Source: Opeltia flavorubescens (taxonomy: Eukaryota > Ascomycota > Lecanoromycetes > Teloschistales > Teloschistaceae). From it: 64,000 nt of DNA. The stretch's first letter is position 1; each line of letters starts with the position of its first letter. A model generated the notes under the pieces. It saw only the letters and a program-made list of their open reading frames with translations, did no database searches and had not been told where the DNA came from. This document shows positions 21,550 through 32,298 of the stretch, one piece after another. The position numbers and the translations under genes are program-made. The DNA lies in contig KE546973.1 of assembly GCA_000442125.1 (NCBI GenBank), forward strand, positions 186,001 through 250,000, given 5' to 3'.

Positions 21550-22505
21550 TTCTTTGAGTTTGTGCAACTGGATTTGGTTTTTTCTCGAGAGAGAGAATGC
21601 AGATTTTGCTTGTAGCTAAGGATTGATGATTGATAGCTCTTTCTCTCTAATCTAAATCATAATTTGACTGGAAGGATTTTTTGGTCGTGAATTGTTTTCT
21701 TGCGTTTATGAATGCACGCTTGCGCGATGAAGAGTCAACATATACTGTTCTTGACGGATTTTGCTTTTTTACAATTTTTCCCTTTTTGGGCTTTCTCTTT
21801 TGGTTTTATTCACCTTTTTTCCCCTCTTCGTTTGGGATGGTTTGAAGAGCAGGATTCGTTCGATCGCTGGGATGGGAGTTGTGTATTCCTCTTTTCGTAA
21901 TCTTTTTGGGGAAGAGAAGACATGGACTTGAGAAAGGTATGACTATAATTAGGATAGCGTAGTTTTGTTCAGAGGAGGGGAGATTTTATGTTTCGCGTTG
22001 TGTGAATAATCGATGAGGATATTGGAGTATCTCTGTCGAAGAGTTTTTCTCTCCTTTTTCTTCTCAAATTAGGAAAAACTCAACTAGAAGAAGTTGGGTA
22101 GAGAAATCGCGGTACAGGAACATGGGTTTGGTGGCTGTGTTGTTCATTTTATTGGAAATCTATCTAATGCTGATGGGTATCTTCGCTATGCTACTGTTGT
22201 TTGGAACCCCCGTAAAACGCCTTTCACATGTAACCCCCTGGATGGGAGATCACAACAGATCCACCCAGTTTCTTCGTCCTTACTCCAATTTTTCCATCCT
22301 GACCCTGGCAAACAAATCAGCAATGTGAGGGCCTAAGGCGGCCGCTATGTCTCCCACCTAGGCAGCCTGTGGAAGGCAGGTTAGGGGCAGTTTAATGACT
22401 CCAGGCGCCCCTCACATTGCCGATTTTTTTTGCACCAACGTGCGAGGTACCGTGCCTGCCTTCCCCTTCACTCACTCTCCTTTCCCCCAAGCTCGTATCA
22501 GAAGA
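21550..22505. other. Intergenic region between converging genes
   Basis: 3' flanks of the transporter (plus) and the OGFr-domain gene (minus). The first 500 bases are T-rich, as in fungal 3' untranslated regions. Short open frames here are not convincing. Confidence 0.5.
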
Positions 22506-23174
22506 TCAACACAGCCACTCCTTCCCCTTCCCCCACCCCTTCTCCTCTTCATCCTCATCATCATCCTCCGGCGCCATCCACAAAGGCCTCTCCGCCGCCC
22601 TCCGCCAAAACATCAAACTCTTTGCACTAATAAAGCCTCTCTTCTGCTCCGAAACCTCCACCAGCGCGGTATGAAATGCCTGCGCCTCCTCCTCCAGCCC
22701 CAGGACACGACAGCAGCGAATAATACGCGTGATACGCAGGTGATTGTGATCGAATGTCGTGACCCATCTCTTGCTTGCTAGGTGGAAAGTTTGGGACTGT
22801 TGGACACGCCATGTTCTCACTTCCCCATCTTTGTCATTGACCGGTTTTAATGAATCGGGGATTAATTCAAAGCCATAGAAACTCAAAATTCGCACCAGGG
22901 AGAACCGTAATCGATCGCGTAGTTGTCGTTCAAAGCGGAAAGCGGTGAATGTGGCTTCGTTTATGATTGGTGCGGAGGGGTTTATAGGCGAAGGCTCGGG
23001 GAGGGGGAAGAGGTATTGGATGTAGTCGTGGGAGTCCTCCAGGGCGGAGTTGGACCAGGAGAGAATTTGTGGTAAGGTGCGGTTGTGGGGGTCTGGGGCT
23101 GGGTTTCTGGGGTCGTAGAAGCGGACTGGGAAGGGGAGGAGGGATGTGTTGGATGAGCGGGTTGAGGTGCTCAT
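22506..23174 (-). CDS. OGFr-domain (opioid growth factor receptor conserved region) protein
   Basis: Single-exon gene of 222 residues from the ATG at 23174, which has an ideal CTCACCATGAG context. A further in-frame ATG at 23345 would add 57 residues and cannot be excluded. The core SNSALEDSHDYIQYLFPLPEPSP (here broken by ordinary text; key residues D-Y-I-Q-x-L-F-P-L-P) is the hallmark of the OGFr conserved region. It is followed by FTAFRFERQLRDRLRFSLVRI, LSFYGFEL, FDHNHLRITRIIRCCRVLGL and EEEAQAFHTALVEV, all standard for that domain. The tail is acidic (DDDEDEEE). In vertebrates the domain belongs to a nuclear-envelope-associated opioid peptide receptor; fungi have no known opioid signalling, so its fungal role is unknown. 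The gene is divergent from the dehydrogenase at 23719. Confidence 0.87.
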   Translation of the reverse strand: MSTSTRSSNTSLLPFPVRFYDPRNPAPDPHNRTLPQILSWSNSALEDSHDYIQYLFPLPEPSPINPSAPIINEATFTAFRFERQLRDRLRFSLVRILSFYGFELIPDSLKPVNDKDGEVRTWRVQQSQTFHLASKRWVTTFDHNHLRITRIIRCCRVLGLEEEAQAFHTALVEVSEQKRGFISAKSLMFWRRAAERPLWMAPEDDDEDEEEKGWGKGKEWLC

Positions 23175-23718
23175 GGTGAGTGTTTGTTGGGTGGTTGTGG
23201 GGCTGAAGACGGGTGGGTAGACGGTGTGAAGGGTTGTTTGGAGAGGAGGAGAGGAAATGAAGAGGTGGAGATTTGCAGGGTTGAATTGGGAAAAGCAGAG
23301 TGATGTGATTCTGTGTCGTGAATCTGTGGTGAGGAGTCTGCTCATGGGATTAAGCTGTCAGACCACATGGTATCGAGTTGGCCACCTGGTTCGAATACTC
23401 AAATTGCACACCACTGACTCAAGGTTCGCGATGGCGTTGGTTCATCACAAAATTATATTAAGATTCGTTGCTGAGAGTAACTATGATAGAGGGGTGATTT
23501 TAGCAAGGACCCCTTCCATCAACCGAGAACCCCCCTTGCACACCGCCTGGCAGAATGAATCCCTCAATCGTTTCGTCTCAAACATTTTCTGTCTCACATA
23601 ATCTGCACTCGGCGTTACCGTCCACACTTCTTTCCTTCAAATGTATTGAGTATCCTTTATAATTATTCTCCATTGCCTTTTTACATTTCTTCGGCATTTT
23701 TCTCTTAACGCTCACACG

Positions 23719-24983
23719 ATGGTGTCTCAGTCGACAGATTCCAGTCCACCGCCGTGGTACATGTACCTGACACTCGATCTCCTTCTCCATGTTGGCTCCT
23801 ACACCATCTTCCACCCCTTCGTGGCTTCCATGCTCCCGCTGTGTCTTCGAGCTCTCGCTGCCCCCTTACACTCGACGTCCTTCATCCTGACCTCCGCTTA
23901 TGCCGTCCTCGTTACTTTGGTCTATCTACTCTCCCTGGTCAATCATCGCTGGGCGTATGGTTCGCCGCGGAAAGTGAAGCTCCTGGACGAGGTGGTCGTT
24001 GTGACTGGTGGTGCGAGTGGCTTGGGAAGGTGCATGGCGGAGATCTATGCTATGAAGGGCGTGGGGGTTGCTGTGTTGGACGTCTCGGTCAAAGAGGAAG
24101 GGGAAAGGGAGGGTGTACGATGGTATAAGTGCGATGTTGGGGACAAGGCTATGGTGAAGAAAATCTGGAAGCAGATCAGTGACGATGTAGGTAATCTTAT
24201 CATTCGGTATTGCAGTCTTAGCTGGTTGGCCGTACAGGAAATGTCCCGCTCACGCTTTTGGTTGATAGCTCGGTGTACCAACTATTTTGATAAACAATGC
24301 TGCTGTCGTCAATGGAAAACCCTTTCTATCTTTGACAGATGAGGAGGTAGAACAGTAAGACCACCCCATTCAGCGAATTTGGGCCTGATCCGTTGTGCGC
24401 CTTTCGTCCCAGGGGATACGGTTGACCGGCTTGCAGGACCTTCCGCGTTAATACACTCGCTCATTTCCATCTCGCTTCGCTATTTCTGCGTCCGCTTATT
24501 GCCAACGGAAATGGTGGTACTCTTGTTACAGTGTCCTCGATTCTTGGTCGTTTAGGTGCTTCCAATCTGTCGGCTTATACTGGATCCAAAGCCGCGGCAA
24601 TCGCTTTTCACACATCTTTGGCCGCCGAACTTCGTGAAAGTCCCAAGATCAAGACAGTCCTGGTCACGCCAGGCCAGCTCGACACAGGTATGTTTGGTCA
24701 CATTAAATTGGACTGGTTCAGAAACTTCTTCGGGCCGGTGACAGAGGTACGAGAGCTGGCGGTACAGATTGTCAATACTGTTGATGCCGGAGAAGGAGGA
24801 ACCATCGCTATACCAGCCTTTGCAAGCTGGATTGCTTGGCAACAGATCCTACCTAGATCTATTCAAAACTGGCTGAAGCGTTGGAGTGGTGTTGATACTG
24901 CAATGATGGCTCCAGCTGGACAAGCCATGAGCAAAACTCTGACCAAGGAATCAGAAAGCGAGAGTGANAGCGAAAGTGATTGA
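23719..24983 (+). CDS. Membrane-anchored short-chain dehydrogenase (RDH10 / 17-beta-HSD11-like)
   Basis: SDR enzyme with an N-terminal membrane anchor, probably at the endoplasmic reticulum or lipid droplets. Exons 23719..24186, 24269..24354 and 24437..24983 give 366 residues; both introns are 82 bases. Hydrophobic stretches at about residues 18-40 and 50-72 precede the Rossmann fold. Motifs are VVTGGASGLGR (cofactor), INNAAV (NNAG position), VTVSSILG (catalytic Ser), YTGSK (catalytic Tyr and Lys), and TPGQLDTGMF after the fold. The arrangement matches the retinol dehydrogenase 10 / DHRS3 / 17-beta-HSD11 class, which acts on lipophilic alcohols such as sterols and retinoids; the real substrate is unknown. 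The C-terminal SESESE tail holds one undetermined base (24968). It converges on another SDR gene. Confidence 0.88.
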
Positions 24984-25355
24984 GATGCAACCTATATCCT
25001 GTTTCGTAATAGAAAAACGCAATCTTATGAAGCTTCATCGTAGCTTGCTGCTTCAGTTTTCCACCACCTCAGCAAAGCGACACAACATGAATAGAAGCCA
25101 AGAATAAATAGAAGTTGAGAGAAGTAACGTTCAGGCCCAAGCTCACCCTTAATTTGACGGAGTCATAATTCTACGTCCTCTCAAGCCTTTTCGATACAAG
25201 TCAAACCGGGGGAGCCTCTGGATGATCAACTAAATATATAGAAGAAATCTTCGAAGATCAATAACATCGTCTTTAGTCGGATCTTGCCCAAATCGGAATG
25301 CGCGACAATGGTTTGATACCTCGACATTGTTCTGGTTTCGACATCAGATATATGC
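24984..25355. other. Intergenic region between converging dehydrogenase genes
   Basis: Short 3' flanks of the two tail-to-tail SDR genes. Nothing else seen. Confidence 0.5.
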
Positions 25356-26235
25356 TCAAACCTTCTGCTTCGCCATCCAATCTTCGGCTTCGACCTTAAA
25401 TTCATCTCTCCAGCGGCTGAGGGGCGGTCTTTCATTCACGACATCTCCTACGCTCCACAGCATCCGTTTTCGATCCTTCTCGGTCGTGACATCGTTATCT
25501 GGGCAAATGATATAGAAGACCTTCTCCCTCATCTTCTGTTGCAGATACTCTGCAACTTGCTCAGGCGCCCAAGCACCATCTGGCTTCTCCTTCAAAGAAC
25601 CTCCGCCAGTCAGTCCGGTGAATGTCCAGCCAGGAACAAGAAGATGGACGGATGTTGAGGAGTCTCGCAAGTCGAAGCTCAAGTGTTCGGCTATTGATTT
25701 GATGGCGGCTTTCGAAGCGTTGTATGCCGGATTACCTGGTGGATTGGTGATTCCCTGCTTTGAGCCGGTTATGACAATGGCAGTCGGGTTCGATTGTTTT
25801 TGGATGATGGGAAGAAAGGTCGAAATGCCGTTAATGACACCGAAGAGGTTGACGTCCATTATCTGCAATCATTCGCGATCACTTCTTAGTCGAATCAAAC
25901 TCCACCAGATTTACCTTGTGGAAATACTTTGTATCCTCCCATCCACCTTTCAAGCCAATACCTGCGTTGAGCATGAGGAAATCTACACTACCAAAGGATT
26001 TTTCCACTTCTGTTTTCAGGTCATGCCACTCTTCAAATTTGCTCACGTCCTTAGTAAATGTTTGGGTCAACGTTTCTTCGCCTATAGCGGTCTTTGCTTT
26101 CGAAAGGTTGTCGGCGTTGATGTCCACCAGTGCAAGTTTCATTCCATGGCTCCTGCAAAGCTTCGCAACGGCAAAGCCGACGCCGGATGCTGCTCCTGTA
26201 ATACATGCTGTGTTTCCTGCTTTGAATACTTCCAT
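25356..26235 (-). CDS. Short-chain dehydrogenase/reductase
   Basis: Soluble classical SDR of 275 residues in two exons, 26235..25915 and 25862..25356. The 52-base intron (25914..25863) has GTAAAT and TTGCAG and is in phase 0. Motifs are ITGAASGVGFAVA (cofactor-binding Gly motif), LVDIN after beta-strand 2 (an acidic residue here favours NAD), LNAGIG (NNAG position), VITGSKQG (catalytic Ser region), YNASK (catalytic Tyr and Lys) and LVPGWTFTGL after the fold. The closing part EKVFYIICPDNDVTTEKDRKR and PPLSRWRDEF is shared, as far as I recall, with a fungal SDR subgroup without a known substrate. It is tail-to-tail with the membrane SDR gene; the two are different subfamilies and not a recent duplication. 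Confidence 0.88.
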
Positions 26236-27489
26236 GGTCAGCGATAGCGAGGATCAAGCCTGTTGACTTTCACTCAAGGAACAGAAGTTCTGCCAGATAC
26301 ATGAGATGACGTAATAAGTTTGGGCTAATAGATGGGTACGAGTATGAAGTCATCCAAATATTGAACTCTCAGGAACTCATCCAAAATAATACATCCCTTG
26401 AAGAACCCTTCATTGATGTATTTTTGCTCCTGTAAAGTCCATTTGTCCCGTGGCGCGGAGACTGGATCGATGGGTCTTTTATAATAACCTACTTAGGCCG
26501 CTCACCTCAGCTTCAAAGAATCGAAATACGCGAAGCTGACTTGTGTCTCCCTATTGCACAACCATCTTCAGCAAAATGAGAATCCCACAGTATATCAAGG
26601 CCTTTGCCTACTTGAGGTATCAGTTATCTAGGTCCTGACATGAAGGCCTGCGTAAAAGCAAAGCAGATCAGATCAAGGAATAGGATGTCATTATTGTATT
26701 TCTGATAATGCCAGCTCTCTAATTCGCCATCTCACACATCTAATGTGCCTTACTGATGACTTCGATATTCTCGATTCTGTCTAGCCCGTGTTTCCGGGTG
26801 AATGATCTGGTCTACTTCGAGATAGCTGCTAGCTACCTATTGTCTTCTGAACTCGACACTAAATCACGAGCCTATTGTCCTTTTCGCGTTTCCTATATGC
26901 TGCTATTGTCTATTGTCACAATCCTGCTAGCTTCCGTGGTCTATCTTTCCCCATGTATATATGCATCAACATTTATATATCCTTTCAGACCACTCTCTTG
27001 GTTCCACGACCTTCCAAATCCACCTGCTGAGGATTTCACCGAACTTCATACTGTGTCCTAGCTCATCTATCTCCATATTTCCATTACATCTGACCCGTTG
27101 ACTGCCTTCTCCGCCGAGTGCTCCTCACATTTATAGACCAACGGGATTTTCCTCGGTACATTTTCTCAAGTTCCATCTCGTCAAAAGGAAATCTCAAGTA
27201 CACTATTCGAAAACCTCAATCCTTGCCTCAAGGTCCTACGTACATCCACAGGTATATCTTACCGGTAGACTCCCACGCGCTTCTAATCGTCCATCTTCCT
27301 CACAGCAACATATTTTCAATATCCTATGCTAGCCTCGTCACATTTTGCTCTTATCTTCTATAATGTTGTCCAACTCTGGCCTCTTTGAACAGCCAACATG
27401 GCATTCATGTGTAACATGCTACTTAATCCATATTTGAATTCGATGCAACTGCCATCCGAAATGAAAAGTTTACTAAGACTGTATCAGCA
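26236..27489. other. Intergenic region between divergent genes
   Basis: About 1.25 kb between the SDR (minus) and a plus-strand nuclear-protein gene. AT-rich with TATATATGC near 26956-26965 and ATTTATATAT near 26970. No coding potential was recognised. Confidence 0.5.
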
Positions 27490-28479
27490 ATGACATCTGA
27501 AGATGTGGGAAACTCAGCATCTAATACCACCCGAGTCGTCGCTACAATTCCGTCTAACGAAGTACCGACTTTCGTGCCCTCTGCTCTCGGACCGCATTCA
27601 GTGGAAGGTAAGATCATAAGTTCAAAGAAGAGGAAAGGAGTTATCTGATTTTTACCAACAGAGCCAAATGCCACCCTTGGCATGTATACAGGTCCATCTA
27701 CACGCTCTATGGCCGCCCCACGAACCATACACCCTTTACCCCGTCGTCGTCGCTCACAGGTAAACCCTGAAAGACCAAACTCCAGCCATCCGATCCTGCA
27801 TAATCAGAATCGTAATGCAGTCTCCCATGGATTGCCATCAGCCATGGCAGAAGATTCAAAGGCATTCTTCAATCCTCTCTCAACAGCCCCAACGAGACAA
27901 CCCGAAAAAAGAGGACACAAAACCCAATTGGAAGTCAATCTCATCCGACAACGACGCCAAAGAATTACCCGGGAACACTCAGGCCGGGCGTTCGCCAACC
28001 CCGGCATCCCGGCGATTGGGGAGGAATCGGAAGATGACCTCAGCATGGGAATACCTTATACGGAGAGCTCGAGATTAGGAAGCCGGAAGCGTAGGGCGAC
28101 TGACACCCCAGGCGAGTCAGCTACTCCAGCCACTACTGTCGACGGTGCTGCAAGCACGCCATCTGCTAAGCGGCCGCGAACTAGCGGTCCTGCCTCAACA
28201 CCGGGACGCAGCTTCTCTGAATCGCTAGCATTGATGCCGCCGTCACCAAAGAAGATGGAAGCATTGGAATATAAGGCCACTCTCAAACGCCGCGAAACTC
28301 AACGAAGCGCTATCATCAAGAGAGTGGGAGATATGTTCTCAGGAGACGGACATCTTTCCCGCTGGCTGGATGACTTAAGAACGAGTGCTTTGAGGAGACC
28401 TTCGCAGTCTCTACGTAGCGAGATCTATAACACGACGGTCAGGTTGGGAGAATTGGAGATGGACGATATGGATGCATGA
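27490..28479 (+). CDS. Hypothetical fungal nuclear protein
   Basis: Two exons, 27490..27607 and 27662..28479, encode 311 residues. The 54-base intron has GTAAGA and ACAACAG and splits a Glu codon. The start is the first ATG after an in-frame stop. The protein is mostly disordered, with basic clusters suited to nuclear import (LPRRRRSQ, SRKRRATD, AKRPRTSG). There are two likely structured patches: EVNLIRQRRQRITREHSGRAF, and a C-terminal helical region from PKKMEALEYKATLKRRETQ to VRLGELEMDD that includes MFSGDGHLSRWLDDLRTSAL. I do not recognise a named family. The basic clusters make a chromatin, transcription or kinetochore role plausible, but that is inference. Confidence 0.75.
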
Positions 28480-28826
28480 ATGCTTGAGTTCCTCAAATAT
28501 GAAGAAGAAGCGAGATGGACAAAGGAATGAGGTTTCCTACCAAAAGCTTGTCTCTTCATGGTTGCACTGGCAATATGTTGATATCTTTAGATGGATTCTG
28601 CATCAGGTCAATGTGTCGGATAAAAAGTTACATGCATACTACTTCATACGTACTCCAACAAATAAACAAACCGTCACCATGCATCGTGACTGCTGTTTTT
28701 TTACCAAGTTCATCCCCATGACTCAACACCGTCGTAGCANGCAACGAAGTGGTATCATGGAAGACCTCAAGGATAACTGTAGAAATCGAAAATTACTTTG
28801 TGAGCAGAGCTAACTTATCAGCCATT
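28480..28826. other. Intergenic region
   Basis: 3' flank of the nuclear-protein gene and leader of a small membrane-protein gene. Includes one undetermined base at 28740. Nothing else seen. Confidence 0.45.
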
Positions 28827-29402
28827 ATGCTTTCCTACCTGATTATGGTATTGCAATTGTTTTTGTCCAGACCAACGCCATTAATAAAAACTTACCTGCC
28901 CATGACCTGGGCGCGTCTTAACCATTGGTGAGTAGTTTCCCAAAGCGAAGATTCTTTCCGTTCCTTCTACTAGGGAATGCTGATTCAAAATTTGCTTAGT
29001 TGGTACCTCCTCTCCGACCAAAACCTGGACTACTACAGCATCAAAGATGTATTTTACTGGATACTGCCATTTTACCTCATACAATTCTATTTCGCGCTCT
29101 CCGGCAGATACAGATTGCCAAACCCTCCATTCACACAGATGCCGTTAGCTCGAACCTGGCATGACTTGCTGGGGCCATTGATGTGGATGAACTATGTAAA
29201 TTGGATGTGGATTGTTACAGAAAACTTATGGAGTCAACCAGGAGTGGTCTGCAAGCTCTGCGGTCTTGTTGATAATTGTTTGGAGGGTTTTTTGGTGTTG
29301 AAGGTGATGTGGCTGTGGTTCGATCTGATCTTCATTCTCGTGTATTGGGCTTTCGGGCAACAGGCATTCATTGCCGCGATACGGCGTGTCACTCACTTGT
29401 AA
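28827..29402 (+). CDS. Hypothetical small multi-pass membrane protein
   Basis: Model of two exons, 28827..28927 and 29000..29402, giving 167 residues. The 72-base intron has GTGAGT, a CTGAT branch point and a TTTGCTTAG acceptor; an alternative CTACTAG acceptor upstream would give a stop at once. Residues 1-14 (LSYLIMVLQLFLS) form a hydrophobic start. Three more hydrophobic segments follow: FYWILPFYLIQFYFAL, a Trp-rich stretch LMWMNYVNWMWIV, and LKVMWLWFDLIFILVYWAF. The Trp/Tyr content is very high. I recognise no family. The organisation faintly recalls small fungal integral-membrane terpene cyclases, but I cannot find their hallmark acidic residues with confidence. It could be a fragment of a longer gene whose 5' exons I missed. 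Confidence 0.5.
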
Positions 29403-29903
29403 CGGCACCATCGACGCCATTCGCCAAATGTTGGATTATTGTCATGGTAAGCAAAGGAAAGGTAGACTCAGTCCGGAAGTCAGATCAGAGGAGGCTGGGG
29501 ATTCCGATTCCCCACATCTGACTATCTTAGCGGCAGCACCCTGCATGAAGCCCGTGCTGATCTGCATTTAGACGGACAAAAGAGGGCAGCCCCAGCTTCA
29601 TAAGTCCAATCAGACATGTTTGCGCATTGGAGTAGCGCAGGTACAAAAACCACCCATTTCCATTCCCATTGGCCTTTACCGACTCCATCTCTCCTACGCC
29701 TTTCCCCTGCGAAAGAACCTTGTATCGCTTCAGCCTTGTTCAATGATCACTCTGTTGTTCATCTCTTAGTGTATGAAGGTCCCACGACTTATAATTCAAG
29801 CTTGAATATCGGGTGAGAGCAATCATTTGAACGTTCCTTCCATCAAAGTATCGAATTAATCTGATCGTTCTTGCCTGGTTGACTGTCAACGGCTCCGATC
29901 AAA
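29403..29903. other. Intergenic region
   Basis: 500 bases between two plus-strand genes, promoter and leader of the next gene. Nothing recognised. Confidence 0.45.
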
Positions 29904-30758
29904 ATGGGCTCTTCCAGCTTCGATAACTATGCAAACTCCCCGACTATCTTCTTACCACCACATGAACATCGATTTTACCCTTCATCATACACCCATTGCA
30001 TTCAACATCATCATAGCATCAAACACGACATGGATCCTGTGCTTCCTAACCCAGGGTTGAGTGAGTCCACGCGCCAATCATCATCGACCACTTCCCGCTC
30101 TTCAAGGAAACGACCGCGGTGTGACAGCTCCGGCAACAATGCCGACAATTGGAGTTCTCGTGTGCAGAGCAATACTCCTTACAATAGTTCAGAAATCGGA
30201 GACCAGGACACAGTCATGTCTTCGAACGATACGACAAGTACCACCTTCGACGGTTCCAATTTGAGCAACAATTACTTCGGTGGTCTGCCAGCAGATAGCC
30301 GGTCGAGTTCCGTTGAGGTTGATGTGGGCAGCGAACGCGGTAGAGATGCAGAAGACCGCCGGAAGTTCCAGCGGCAGGAGTCCAGTCAAGCTTTTGCCCA
30401 AGATTCTTCCAACGCAACGCATGATCCCATGACTCTTGATTTGGGCGTAGGGTGGATCAGCATCGGTGACGACCCGGACAGGCAAGCAGCAGCGAGGGGC
30501 TGGGCCAAATTCATTGACGAGAATTACTATCTCCACAACGTCGAGGTCCTGGCGTATAATACGGGGAAATCTTCGGTACTTGCGAAAGCTAGCGGCCATT
30601 TTTATGTCTTTGATGACGACCTCCGCCGTGGTACTTGCGTGGCTGCATCCTGGTCTGAATGTATTGAGCAGCTTCGATCACATCCGTCTTTGGATTTCGA
30701 GGAAGGCAAAAGACTTCGTGCGTTTGAATCCTCCAGTGATACCGGATATCCACGTTGA
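29904..30758 (+). CDS. Hypothetical fungal protein with conserved-looking C-terminal region
   Basis: Intronless frame of 284 residues from an ATG in the context ATCAAAATGGG. The first 165 residues are disordered: Ser, Asn, His-rich, with SRSSRKRPRCD as a likely nuclear localisation signal. From about residue 175 the sequence looks folded: LGVGWISIGDDPDRQAAARG, then WAKFIDENYYLHNVEVLAY, KASGHFYVFDDDLRRGTCV and SWSECIEQLRSHP. The tight tryptophan and aspartate pattern of this part (GWISIGDDPD, ARGWAKFI) suggests a conserved fungal domain. I recall similar unnamed fungal proteins but no function. No membrane segment or signal peptide. Confidence 0.7.
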   Translation: MGSSSFDNYANSPTIFLPPHEHRFYPSSYTHCIQHHHSIKHDMDPVLPNPGLSESTRQSSSTTSRSSRKRPRCDSSGNNADNWSSRVQSNTPYNSSEIGDQDTVMSSNDTTSTTFDGSNLSNNYFGGLPADSRSSSVEVDVGSERGRDAEDRRKFQRQESSQAFAQDSSNATHDPMTLDLGVGWISIGDDPDRQAAARGWAKFIDENYYLHNVEVLAYNTGKSSVLAKASGHFYVFDDDLRRGTCVAASWSECIEQLRSHPSLDFEEGKRLRAFESSSDTGYPR

Positions 30759-31319
30759 GCGGTATGCCTGCGTGACCAACAGATGTTGGGATTGACTCTT
30801 TGAATTGATTGGATTTGGCTGTTTAAAGTTGCTACTGGTCACCTCAAGCTTGCAACCAAAGAACTTGGAGGTCTTCATTTCGTCTTCGTGTTTATCCAAT
30901 TTGAGCGGTACTGCGTGTAAGCTTTGACGGGGTTGATTTCGAGTACAAGTCGATGGGGCAAATGCTCCCAAAAGCAATATGGAAAAGCGCGATGGGAACC
31001 TGGAAAGGCAGGGCTGTGCGGGTATTCGTTTCTGGACGCATCGTTAGTATCCCTTCTATGGGTTCCAAAACCTTGGAATTAGCCAAGGTGATGTAGTATA
31101 AGCAAGCAAATAATCAAAAGAATCACTGAAGAGCGATTCTGGGTTTTGTGTCAAATTATCCCTTCTTCGAGAAAAACAAGTTTCTTTTCTTGCTTGGACT
31201 GAATAATCTTAAGATTGAATCACATCATGCTGAAGAGAAGACGCTTGAATCTTGGATCTTGAATTTATTTTACCACACTACAATCAATGTCGTCTTCCAG
31301 CGCCCATCCTAGTGACCAC
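30759..31319. other. Intergenic region between converging genes
   Basis: 3' flanks of the preceding gene and of rpl27. Nothing recognised. Confidence 0.45.
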
Positions 31320-31913
31320 TCAGAACCCTGTAAAGTGATTAGTAAAGCCGTTTACATAGCCCCCTAATCAATTGAAGTTGCAGAGATTCAACCAAAAAAC
31401 TCACGTAAAGGCGTGAAAAACCACCGGTTCTTCCCCGTCGTATACCTCTCCTCCAAACTCTTCTTCACCGTCTTCTTCGCCTCCTCCCGCTGACTGACCT
31501 CCTTAAATGTATCATTCGTGATCACATTCTTCAACCCTTCCAACTCCAGCGTGTACCGTGTCGGCATCAAATGATTGTAGTTGACGATCTTGATGAATGG
31601 CTTTACTTTTGAGCGTTTCGCCTGGCGGGCTTTGGACATGCGCCGGGTTACTTGGGAGGGGTAACGTTCGATGCCGGCGACGAGAGCGTGGGGAAAGGCG
31701 TGTGATTTTGAGCCGGAGTCGAGGGGCTGGATTATTACGACCTGCAGGTTTAGAGTTAGGGGGTCGTGGTTTGAGCATAGGAACAAGTAGGATGGCACCT
31801 TTTTCCCTGCATATCGGCCTCGGGTGATGATGGCTACGCGGCCAACTTTGAGGACTGATGCTTCTTAGTATACAAGAGCGCGTTGCAAGATACTGGCGCG
31901 ACTTACACTTCAT
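31320..31913 (-). CDS. rpl27: 60S ribosomal protein L27 (eL27)
   Basis: Cytosolic large-subunit ribosomal protein with a KOW domain. Four exons on the minus strand, 31913..31907, 31854..31799, 31741..31405 and 31327..31320, give 135 residues, the family length. The first coding exon is 7 bases (ATG AAG T) and the last is 8 bases. Introns 31906..31855, 31798..31742 and 31404..31328 have GTAAGT, GTGCCA and GTGAGT donors and CAG acceptors. Splicing yields the conserved [20 protein letters not shown] start, [20 protein letters not shown] core and the [11 protein letters not shown] end. Without the last intron the protein would end REFFG instead. The gene is divergent from the large coiled-coil gene, with 385 bases between start codons. 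Confidence 0.96.
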
Positions 31914-32298
31914 GGTGGCTGTCGATTGAATACGACGATAACCTTCAATGGCGGCGGAGTTGGTAGGTGACGAAAATGATGTGCGAGCCTACGAGATACT
32001 AAGGCATGATTGGCGGATTTACCGATCAACGCTTGAGCCAATCTGGAATGGCTGCCGAGCTTTGTTTACTCTTCAAACGTCGTGGCACATGTTTACAGAA
32101 TAACGCTTCGATAGCTCACACGCTCTACATCGCCATCGTCGTCGACCCATTGATCCTACGCAGTTGCAACACAAAGTCTCAGAATTTTCACGATAATCCT
32201 GAAAACTGCGCCGGGAAAACATTTCGAGATTATGCAAACTCATTAGCTTCATTCCGTTCAGCATTCCTCGCTTCCGTTAGACAACACGAGGCACAACA
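31914..32298. promoter_or_regulatory. Divergent promoter, eL27 / large coiled-coil protein
   Basis: 385 bases between the two start codons must hold both promoters and leaders. No TATA box or other named element was recognised. Confidence 0.5.

Noticed and set aside
23375-23410. GGTTCGAATAC resembling a tRNA T-arm
   Set aside because: No matching acceptor stem, D-arm or anticodon arm around it.
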